In this document: in pieces, positions 5,247 to 11,728 of the stretch | Layout: each line of letters begins with the position of its first letter | Position numbering within the stretch: position 1 is the stretch's first letter | Assembly (NCBI GenBank): GCA_035532755.1 | Contig: DATKQI010000312.1 | Span: 1 to 11,728, forward strand | DNA length: 11,728 nt | Direction of reading: 5' to 3' | From: DATKQI01 sp035532755 | GTDB lineage: Bacteria; Pseudomonadota; Alphaproteobacteria; Acetobacterales; Acetobacteraceae | The notes under the pieces: model-generated | Databases searched by the model: none | Told to the model about the DNA's origin: nothing | Seen by the model: only the letters and a program-made list of their open reading frames with translations | Translations under genes and position numbers: made by a program

Positions 5247-6358
5247 TGTCCCAGGCGACCACTGCCCAGCGCGTCGGCGCCGAGGATATCGCCGTGCGCC
5301 CGGCCGCTCCGGCCCGCAGCCGCGCGCGCGCGCTGCGCCCGTTCCTGATGATCGGCGGCATCGTGATCGTCGCCATCGGCGCCGGGGCGATGTGGCTCGC
5401 GGGCGGCCGTTACGTCTCGGTCTCGGACTCCTACATCCAGGCCGACAAGCTCGCCGTCTCGACCGATGTGTCCGGAATCGTCCAGCAGGTCGATGTGCAT
5501 GAAGGGCAGGCCGTCGCGAAAGGGCAGGTGCTGTTCCGGATCGACCCGTCGCAGTTCCAGATCGCGCTCGACGGGGCGAAGGCCAGCCTCGCGCAGACCG
5601 AACTGGATGTGGAGGCGCTGAAGCGCGACTATCAGCGCATGCTGTCCGACACGGCCGTGAAGCAGGCCGAGACGCAAAACGACCAGATCACTTTCAACCG
5701 CTATTCGGCGCTGGTGCGCGGCGGCAGCGTCACGCGGTCCGCCTACGACGCGGCGCGCTTCAAGCTGATGGCCGACCAGAGCCAGCTCAAGAGCCTGCAG
5801 GACCAGGCGAAGGTGCAGCTTGCCCGCCTCGCCGGCAACGCGAACATCGCGGCGGACCAGACCCCGCAGTACCTGGCCGCCCAGGCGAAGGTGAACGAGG
5901 CGGCGCGCCAGTTGCGCCACACCGTGGTGCGCGCGCCCTTCGCCGGCGTGGTGACGCATGTCTCCAGCCTGCAGCCCGGCCAGTACCTGGCCGCCTCTAC
6001 CGCCGCGTTCGGCCTTGTCTCCAACACCGACGTGTGGGTGACGGCGCATCCGAAGGAGACGGTGCTGACCTGGGTGAAGCCGGGCGACAAGGCGAACGTG
6101 CGCGTGGATACCTACCCCGGCCGGGTGTGGCACGGCACGGTGCAGAGCATCAGCCCGGCCGCGGGGTCCGAGTTCTCGATCCTGCCGGCGCAGAACTCGT
6201 CCGGCAACTGGGTGAAGGTGGTGCAGCGCATTCCGCTCCGGGTCGTTTTCCGCAACGCGGCCGGCGATCCGCCGCTGCGGGCGGGAATGACCACGGAGGT
6301 CAGCATCGACACCGGCCACAAGCGGACCCTGTCGGATCTGTTCTCGGGCCTGTTCTGA
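5246..6358 (+). CDS. emrA: EmrA/HlyD family membrane fusion protein of an efflux pump
   Basis: A 370-residue periplasmic adaptor that would link the inner-membrane pump to an outer-membrane channel. After a short cytoplasmic N-terminus there is one membrane segment (about 33-53, FLMIGGIVIVAIGAGAMWLA). Then comes the first lipoyl half (about 58-105, VSDSYIQADKLAVSTDVSG to VLFRIDPSQF), an alpha-hairpin/coiled coil rich in Lys, Gln and Ala (about 110-205), and the second lipoyl half VVRAPFAGVVTHVSSLQPGQ. The beta-barrel follows, with the family segment NSSGNWVKVVQRIPLRVVF near the end. Length is close to that of E. coli EmrA (about 390). It starts on the marR stop codon (TGATG) and ends 2 bp before emrB, so the three genes form one operon. 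Substrate not predictable. Confidence 0.93.
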   Translation: MSQATTAQRVGAEDIAVRPAAPARSRARALRPFLMIGGIVIVAIGAGAMWLAGGRYVSVSDSYIQADKLAVSTDVSGIVQQVDVHEGQAVAKGQVLFRIDPSQFQIALDGAKASLAQTELDVEALKRDYQRMLSDTAVKQAETQNDQITFNRYSALVRGGSVTRSAYDAARFKLMADQSQLKSLQDQAKVQLARLAGNANIAADQTPQYLAAQAKVNEAARQLRHTVVRAPFAGVVTHVSSLQPGQYLAASTAAFGLVSNTDVWVTAHPKETVLTWVKPGDKANVRVDTYPGRVWHGTVQSISPAAGSEFSILPAQNSSGNWVKVVQRIPLRVVFRNAAGDPPLRAGMTTEVSIDTGHKRTLSDLFSGLF

Positions 6359-6360
6359 TC

Positions 6361-7917
6361 ATGGCTGAAGGGGGGGCTGAGGCTGGCGGCCTGTTCGAGA
6401 AGGTACCGCATCGCGGCATCATCACCGCATGCGCGATGGTGGCGACGCTGATGCAGGCGCTCGATTCCACCATCGCGAACGTGGCGCTGCCGTACATGCG
6501 GGGCGGGCTGTCCGCCTCCCCGGACCAGATCACCTGGGTCCTCACCTCCTACGTGGTGGCGGCGGCGATCATGACCGCTCCGGTCGGCTGGCTCACCGCC
6601 CGGTTCGGGCGGAAGAACCTGTTCCTGACCAGCCTGATCGGCTTCACCATCGCCTCCATGCTCTGCGGCATCGCCGGATCGCTGACCGAGATGGTGCTGT
6701 TCCGCTTCCTCCAGGGCGTGTTCGGCGCGGCGCTGGTGCCGCTGTCGCAATCGACCATGCTGGACATCTATCCGGCGGAGCAGCGCGGCTCGGCGATGGC
6801 GCTGTGGGGCATGGGCGTGATGGTGGGGCCGATCCTGGGCCCCACGCTCGGCGGCTACCTCACCGATTTCTACAACTGGCGCTACGTGTTCTTCGTGAAC
6901 CTGCCGTTCGGCATCGCCGCCGTGGCGGGCCTTGCCCTGTTCCTGCCACGGGCGGGCAAGCGGGCGAAGATGAGCTTCGACTGGACCGGCTTCGGCCTGC
7001 TCGCGCTGGGGCTGACCGCGCTGCAGCTGATGCTCGACCGCGGCGAGACGAAGGACTGGTTCAGCTCGTCAGAGATCATCACCGAGGCGGTGCTGGCGGC
7101 GCTCGGGTTCTACCTGTTCCTGGTCCATATGGCGACCGCGAAGAAGCCGTTCATCAACCCCCGCGTGTTCTTCGACCGCAACTGCGCGGCGGCCATGGCG
7201 ATGATGTTCTCGATCGGCATGGTGCTGCTGGCCAGTTCCGCGCTGCTCGCGCCCTATCTGCAGGACTTGGCCGACTATCCGGTGCGCACCGCGGGGCTGG
7301 TCATGGCGCCGCGCGGCATCGGCACCATGGCGGCGATGTTCCTCGCCGGGCGGCTGTCCAACAGGATCGACGCGCGGCTGATGATGGGGTTCGGCCTCGG
7401 CCTGCTGCTGCTGTCGCTGTTCTGGATGATGGGATGGACGCCGGTGGTCTCTCAATGGGATATCATCGTCACCATCATGGTGCAGGGCGCGGGCCTCGGC
7501 CTCGTGTTCACGCCGCTGCAGGTGGTGGCGTTCGCCACGCTCGATCAGGCGTTGCGGACCGAGGGCGCGGCGATGCTCAGCCTGTTCCGCAACGTGGGCA
7601 GCGCCATCGGCATCTCGATCTTCGAGTTCCTGCTGGCGCGCAACACGCAGGTGGAGCATTCGGTACTGGCCGGCTTCATCACCCCGTTCCACCGCGTGTT
7701 GCAGGCAGGAGGTGCCGTGACCCGGATGCTGAACCCGGCGACGCCGGGCGGGGCGGCGATGCTGAGCGGCATGATCGACCAGCAATCCCAGATCATCGCC
7801 TATATGGACGATTACAAGGTGATGCTCATCACCTCCCTCCCGGCGATCCTGCTGCTGTTCTTCATGCGCCGCGCCGCCCGTGTGGCACCTTCGCCCGAGC
7901 ATTCGGTGATGGAATGA
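6361..7917 (+). CDS. emrB: EmrB/QacA family 14-helix MFS drug exporter
   Basis: A 518-residue proton-driven antiporter of the DHA2 (14-TMS) branch of the major facilitator superfamily, in the inner membrane. Signature motifs: LDSTIANVALP in the first helix (34-44, motif D1), GWLTARFGRK between helices 2 and 3 (76-85, motif A), and GVMVGPILGPTLGGYL in helix 5 (152-167, motif C, typical of exporters). The following NWRYVFFVNLPFG is highly characteristic of EmrB-like pumps. Length matches the family (about 510-520). A larger periplasmic loop before the last helix (about 430-490) is also usual. ATG 6361 lies 2 bp after the emrA stop and has no strong ribosome binding site, suggesting translational coupling. 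The partner outer-membrane channel is not in the window. Confidence 0.94.
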   Translation: MAEGGAEAGGLFEKVPHRGIITACAMVATLMQALDSTIANVALPYMRGGLSASPDQITWVLTSYVVAAAIMTAPVGWLTARFGRKNLFLTSLIGFTIASMLCGIAGSLTEMVLFRFLQGVFGAALVPLSQSTMLDIYPAEQRGSAMALWGMGVMVGPILGPTLGGYLTDFYNWRYVFFVNLPFGIAAVAGLALFLPRAGKRAKMSFDWTGFGLLALGLTALQLMLDRGETKDWFSSSEIITEAVLAALGFYLFLVHMATAKKPFINPRVFFDRNCAAAMAMMFSIGMVLLASSALLAPYLQDLADYPVRTAGLVMAPRGIGTMAAMFLAGRLSNRIDARLMMGFGLGLLLLSLFWMMGWTPVVSQWDIIVTIMVQGAGLGLVFTPLQVVAFATLDQALRTEGAAMLSLFRNVGSAIGISIFEFLLARNTQVEHSVLAGFITPFHRVLQAGGAVTRMLNPATPGGAAMLSGMIDQQSQIIAYMDDYKVMLITSLPAILLLFFMRRAARVAPSPEHSVME

Positions 7918-7992
7918 TCCGCGCCGATTGACCGTCAGGCCGTCGCGGCCCCACCCTGCCGCCGCAATCACTGGCGAGCGGATGGGCAGAGG

Positions 7993-10900
7993 GTGGCGGT
8001 ACGGAGCACGGCGGAAACCAGGGCGGCGAACGACACCGCGGATCACGACGCGGCCGCGCTGCGCATCATCCGCGATTCCGGCCTCGTGCTGGGCGACTGG
8101 TACCGCGAGGTCTATCCCGAGCTGGCCGGCGAGGCCGATCCGGCCGCCCACTACGCCCGGCAGGGCTGGCAGGAGGGCAGGCGGCCCAACCCGTATTTCG
8201 ACACCGCCTGGTACCTGGAGCAGAACGCCGACGTGCGCGGCAGCGGCGGCAACCCGCTGCGCCACTACATCGCCCATGGCGACGCCGAGGGCCGCCATCC
8301 CAGCCTGTGCTTCGATCCGGCCTGGTACCGGCAGGTGCAGGGGCTCGGCGCCGAGGTGCCCGCGCTTGCCCACTACCTCGCCCGCCGGCGCAGCGGCACG
8401 GTCAGCCCGATCCCGGAATTCGATGTCGCGTTCTACCTCGAAACCTATCCGGACGTGGCGGTCGCGAAGGTCGATCCGTTCGAGCATTTCCTGGCGCACG
8501 GCTTCAAGGAAAGCCGCAATCCCGCGCCGGGTTTCGACACGCGCTTCTATCGCCGCCGCTACCTGCGCGACGCGCCGGATGTGAACCCGCTGCTGCACTA
8601 CCTTGCCCATCGCGGCCAGCCGGGCATCCATCCGCGCAAGCCGGAGACCGAAGGCACCATTCCGGCCCAGGTGCGCCGCTTCACCCGCCCCGGCCCCGAT
8701 TTCGAGGAGTTCCACCCCCTGCCGGCCACGGCCGAGCGGCGGGCGCGCGTGCTCGCCTACTACCTGCCGCAGTTCCATCCGGTGCCGCAGAACGACGCGT
8801 GGTGGGGCAGGGGCTTCACCGAATGGACCAACTTGCCGCGCGCGCTGCCGCGCTTCGTCGGCCACTACCAGCCGCGGGTACCGCGCGACCTCGGCCACTA
8901 CACGCTCGCCGGGACCGAAACCCTGCGCCGGCAGATCGGGATGGCGCTGGGCGCGGGCCTGTCCGGCTTCGTGTTCTACTTCTACTGGTTCAACGGCGCC
9001 CGCCTGCTCGACGCGCCCACCGAGGCGTTCCTGGCGGACGCCACGCTCGATTTCCCGTTCTGCCTGATGTGGACGAACGAGAACTGGACGCGGCGGTGGG
9101 ACGGCGCGGACGACGACGTGCTGATCGCCCAGCACTACCGTGAAACGGATGACGGCGCGCTGATCGCCGATTTCGCCCGCCACTTCGCCGATCCCCGCTA
9201 CATCCGTCTCGATGGCCGGCCGCTGCTGATGATCTACCGCCCCGGCCTGATCCCGGACGCGCCCGCCACCATCGCTCGCTGGCGCGAACGCTTCCGCGCG
9301 CAATGCGGCGAAGACCCGGTGCTGGTGATGGCGCAGGGCTTCGGCGACACCGATCCGCGCCCGTTCGGCCTGGATGGCGCGGTCGAGTTCCCGCCGCACA
9401 AGGTCTGCGCCGGCCTGCCGCCGCGCAACCAGGGCCTCGAATGGCTGGACCCGGATGCGAGCTGCCTGGTGTTCGACTATGCCGACGTGGCCGCCTCGGC
9501 GCTCGCCGAGCCCGCGCCGGATTTCCCGCTGATCAAGGCGGCGTTCCCCGGCTGGGACAACGATGCGCGGCGCGAAGGCCACGGCATGGTGGTGCACGGC
9601 GCGACCCCCGCCGCCTATCAGGCCTGGCTCGCCACCCTGGTCGAACGCGCGCGCGCGGCCCCGTTCATGGGCGAGGCGCTGGTCTGCATCAACGCCTGGA
9701 ACGAATGGGCCGAAGGCGCCTATCTGGAGCCCGACCTGCATTTCGGCGCGGCCTTCCTCAACGCCACCGCCCGCGCCATCTCCGGCCGCATGCCCATCGC
9801 CGATCGCGGCAAGCTGCTGCTGATCGGGCATGATGCGCACCGTCACGGCGCTCAGACGCTGCTGCTCGCACTCGCCCGGCAGATGCGGCGCGCGCATGGC
9901 ATCGCGGTCGAGATCGTCCTGCTCGATGCCGGGCCAATGGCCGCGGAATATGCCGCCGCCGCGCCGTTCTGCGTCGCCCCGACGGAGGAGGCGCTGGCCG
10001 CCCAGCTTGCCGCCGCGCGGGATCGCGGGTTCCGCGCCGCCCTGGTCAACACCTCCGCCGCCGGCCGCGCGGTGCCGATGCTCGCCCGGCTCGGCATCGC
10101 CCCGGTGCTGCTGGTGCATGAGCTGCCGCGCCTGATCGCCGAGAAATCGCTGCTGCCGCAGGCCCGCGCCGGCGCGCTCGCCGCCCGCCACATCGTCTTT
10201 CCCGCGCCCTTCGTGGCCGAACGCTTCCTCGCGCTCACCGGCGCCGATCCGGCGCGCGCGGCGATCCTGCCGCAGGGCGCCTACCGCCAGATCGACACGC
10301 TGCCGGCGGACCGCGCGGCGATCCGCGCCGAACTCGGCGTGAAGGGCGATGCCGTCCTGGCACTCGGCATCGGCTTCGCCGACCTGCGCAAGGGATTCGA
10401 TCTGTTCCTGCAGCTCTGGCGCACGCTGCACCGGCGCGGCGCGAATGCGCATCTCGCCTGGGCGGGCGGAATGGAGCAGGCGCTCGTCACCTATCTGGCG
10501 GACGAGATGAAGGCTGCCGGCGCCACCGGCACCTTCCACCATCTCGGCTTCCGCGACGACATTCCCGCCCTGCTGGCGGCGGCGGATGTGTTCGTGCTGC
10601 CCTCGCGCGAAGACCCTCTCCCCTCGGTCGCGCTGGAGGCGATCTCCGCCGGCCTGCCCGTGATCGCCTTCGCCGGCACCGGCGGCATCCCGGACCTGAT
10701 CGCCCGGCACGAGGCGGGTGCGGCGGTGCCGCTCGGCGATCTGGATGCGATGGCGGATGCCATCCTCCGTCATGCCCCGCCAAAGCCGGCCGAGCGCGCC
10801 CGGCTCGCGGCGCTGGCGCGCGCGGAGTTCCGCTTCGATGCCTACGCCGCCCGGCTGGCGAGCCTCGCCACCCCCGGCCTGCTCGACATCTCGGTGGCGG

Positions 10901-11728
10901 TGCCGAACTACAACTACGCCGCCCATCTGCCGGCCCGGCTCGGCTCCATCTTCGGCCAGACCCATCCGGTGCGGGAGGTGATCGTGCTGGACGACGCCTC
11001 CACCGACGACAGCCTCGCCGTCGCCGCGGCCACGGCGGGCGAGTGGGGGCGGGCCATCCGCATCGTGGCGAACGAGACCAATGCCGGCTCGGTGTTTCGC
11101 CAGTGGCAGCGCGCGGCCGAAACGGCCGAGGGCGCGTATCTCTGGATCGCGGAGGCCGACGATTCGTCCGATCCGCGCTTCCTCGAAACCCTGGTCGAAG
11201 CGCTCGCCCGCGCCCCCGATGCGTTGCTCGCGTTCACCGACAGCCAGCCGATCGGGGCGGACGGCGCCCCGCTCGGCCCGGACTACAAATCCTACTATTC
11301 GGAGGTGGAACCCGGTGCGCTCGCCATCGACGGCACCTGGCCCGCCGATGCCTTCGCCCGCCGCTTCCTGGCCGAGCGGAACCTGATTCTGAACGTGAGC
11401 GCGGTGCTGTGGCGCCGCGCCGCGCTGCTCGAAGCGCTTGAACGCTGCCGGACCGACCTCGCCGACCTGCGCCTTGCCGGCGATTGGCGGCTTTACCTGG
11501 AGCTTCTGGCGGGCGCCCCCGGCACTGTCGTTTATGCCGCCGCACCCCTCAACCGCCACCGCCGCCACGCCGCCAGCGTGACCCACGCGCTCGACCCCGC
11601 CCGCCATCTCCAGGAAATCGCCCTGGTGCAGGGTGTTGCCGCCGAGCGGCTGAGCCTGCCCTCCGCCCAGCGCGACCGGCAGCAGCGCTACCTGCGCGCG
11701 CTGGCGATCCAGCTCGGCGCGGTTCGCA
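7993..11728 (+). CDS. Multidomain polysaccharide biosynthesis protein: repeats, WbsX, GT4 and GT2; 3' end beyond window
   Basis: A single uninterrupted frame of at least 1245 codons, open at the right edge. Residues about 32-216 are five short repeats. The WbsX domain (GH99-like, about 252-595) opens with VLAYYLPQFHPVPQNDAWW and GFTEWTN, has MWTNENWTRRWDG in the middle, and NAWNEWAEGAYLEPD at 567. A GT4 glycosyltransferase domain (about 606-955) starts LLLIGHDAHRHGAQ, has RKGFD, and ends with PSREDPLPSVALEAISAGLPVI (its acidic residue at 873). A GT2 domain (about 965-1200) has ISVAVPNYNY, VLDDAS (Asp1000-Asp1001) and the metal-binding EADD (Asp1056-Asp1057). No signal peptide or membrane helix is seen, so it should act on the cytoplasmic face in O-antigen or exopolysaccharide assembly. 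GTG 7993 is a tentative start: the frame is open from 7918 and contains no in-frame ATG near the N-terminus. Sugar and linkage are unknown. Confidence 0.88.
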   Translation, partial: MAVRSTAETRAANDTADHDAAALRIIRDSGLVLGDWYREVYPELAGEADPAAHYARQGWQEGRRPNPYFDTAWYLEQNADVRGSGGNPLRHYIAHGDAEGRHPSLCFDPAWYRQVQGLGAEVPALAHYLARRRSGTVSPIPEFDVAFYLETYPDVAVAKVDPFEHFLAHGFKESRNPAPGFDTRFYRRRYLRDAPDVNPLLHYLAHRGQPGIHPRKPETEGTIPAQVRRFTRPGPDFEEFHPLPATAERRARVLAYYLPQFHPVPQNDAWWGRGFTEWTNLPRALPRFVGHYQPRVPRDLGHYTLAGTETLRRQIGMALGAGLSGFVFYFYWFNGARLLDAPTEAFLADATLDFPFCLMWTNENWTRRWDGADDDVLIAQHYRETDDGALIADFARHFADPRYIRLDGRPLLMIYRPGLIPDAPATIARWRERFRAQCGEDPVLVMAQGFGDTDPRPFGLDGAVEFPPHKVCAGLPPRNQGLEWLDPDASCLVFDYADVAASALAEPAPDFPLIKAAFPGWDNDARREGHGMVVHGATPAAYQAWLATLVERARAAPFMGEALVCINAWNEWAEGAYLEPDLHFGAAFLNATARAISGRMPIADRGKLLLIGHDAHRHGAQTLLLALARQMRRAHGIAVEIVLLDAGPMAAEYAAAAPFCVAPTEEALAAQLAAARDRGFRAALVNTSAAGRAVPMLARLGIAPVLLVHELPRLIAEKSLLPQARAGALAARHIVFPAPFVAERFLALTGADPARAAILPQGAYRQIDTLPADRAAIRAELGVKGDAVLALGIGFADLRKGFDLFLQLWRTLHRRGANAHLAWAGGMEQALVTYLADEMKAAGATGTFHHLGFRDDIPALLAAADVFVLPSREDPLPSVALEAISAGLPVIAFAGTGGIPDLIARHEAGAAVPLGDLDAMADAILRHAPPKPAERARLAALARAEFRFDAYAARLASLATPGLLDISVAVPNYNYAAHLPARLGSIFGQTHPVREVIVLDDASTDDSLAVAAATAGEWGRAIRIVANETNAGSVFRQWQRAAETAEGAYLWIAEADDSSDPRFLETLVEALARAPDALLAFTDSQPIGADGAPLGPDYKSYYSEVEPGALAIDGTWPADAFARRFLAERNLILNVSAVLWRRAALLEALERCRTDLADLRLAGDWRLYLELLAGAPGTVVYAAAPLNRHRRHAASVTHALDPARHLQEIALVQGVAAERLSLPSAQRDRQQRYLRALAIQLGAVR
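8086..8640 (+). repeat. Five tandem ~37-residue protein repeats (FD-x-x-W/F-Y ... HY) at the N-terminus of the glycan protein
   Basis: Units start at about residues 32, 69, 107, 143 and 181 (nt 8086, 8197, 8311, 8419, 8533), 36-38 residues apart. The shared pattern is FD-T/P/V-x-W/F-Y-L-x-x-x-P-D-V, then NPL-x-HY-L/I-A-H-G, then EGR-x-P. Examples are FDTAWYLEQNADV, FDPAWYRQV, FDVAFYLETYPDV and FDTRFYRRRY, with HYIAHG, HYLARR, HFLAHG and HYLAHR later in each unit. The first unit lacks the FD and begins at GDWYREVYPEL. The third is the most divergent. They are repeats at protein level only; the DNA units have drifted. Similar units precede some bacterial glycosyltransferases; their job is unknown to me, protein or glycan binding being plausible. 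Confidence 0.82.

Noticed and set aside
4418..6319. A minus-strand frame of about 630 codons opposite the MarR and EmrA genes
   Set aside because: It has the same shadow composition, covers the terminator and promoter region, and conflicts with strongly supported plus-strand genes.
7928..8584. A plus-strand frame in another register over the start of the glycan gene
   Set aside because: The correct register shows five clear repeats and runs on into WbsX. This one is an Arg/Ala/Pro-rich shadow that stops within the repeats.
7069..11607. A minus-strand frame of about 1500 codons without stops, opposite emrB and the glycan gene
   Set aside because: It is antisense to genes with clear domain motifs. 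The translation is rich in Arg, Gly, Ala, His and Gln with no domain, which is the usual shadow of GC-rich coding DNA with G/C-biased third positions.
1..11728. CRISPR arrays, tRNA/rRNA genes, insertion sequences, prophage or toxin-antitoxin genes
   Set aside because: I found no regularly spaced DNA repeats, no tRNA-like cloverleaf, no transposase or integrase motifs and no terminal inverted repeats. Coding density and composition are uniform across the window.

Overview
The window is about 11.7 kb of very GC-rich, densely coding bacterial chromosome. The MmcB-type nuclease is a family largely confined to Alphaproteobacteria. Together with the strong G/C third-position bias and the general gene set, it suggests an alphaproteobacterium, perhaps an acetic-acid-bacterium relative (Acetobacteraceae). 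The family-level guess is inference. I see no tRNA, rRNA, insertion sequence, phage gene or CRISPR array.

Left part (1-4021). A small secreted protein is cut by the left edge on the minus strand. Diverging from it is a type II haloacid dehalogenase (340-1038, +). Facing this is a run of five minus-strand genes: an alpha/beta-hydrolase (3122-4021), a glutathione S-transferase (2375-3034), a periplasmic PCuAC copper chaperone with a perfect H-X10-M-X21-H-X-M site (1862-2323), pterin-4a-carbinolamine dehydratase (1510-1806) and MmcB (1042-1497). Spacings of 12-87 bp allow co-transcription, but the products share no obvious pathway. This looks like housekeeping and stress metabolism rather than one system.

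Middle (4022-4587). A self-contained unit encodes an unrecognised 105-residue protein rich in His, Ala, Thr and Gly. It has a good -24/-12 (sigma-54-like) promoter match, a clear ribosome binding site, and a strong rho-independent terminator behind it.

Efflux operon (about 4680-7917). A MarR-family repressor, an EmrA/HlyD membrane fusion protein and a 14-helix EmrB/QacA pump follow one another with a 1-bp overlap and a 2-bp gap. This is the standard layout of a self-regulated multidrug or toxic-compound exporter. The putative promoter has a TATGAT -10 box inside a pair of CTTATGA repeats that may be the operator. No TolC-type outer membrane gene lies next to it.

Right part (about 7993 to the end). 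One very long reading frame, still open at the right edge (at least 1245 codons), encodes a polysaccharide-assembly protein. It has five N-terminal repeats of about 37 residues, then a WbsX (GH99-like) domain, a GT4 glycosyltransferase domain and a GT2 glycosyltransferase domain. It is the most unusual gene here. I did not find convincing evidence for a wholly new biological system. The best candidates for a second look are this repeat-bearing fusion and the sigma-54-like small-protein unit.
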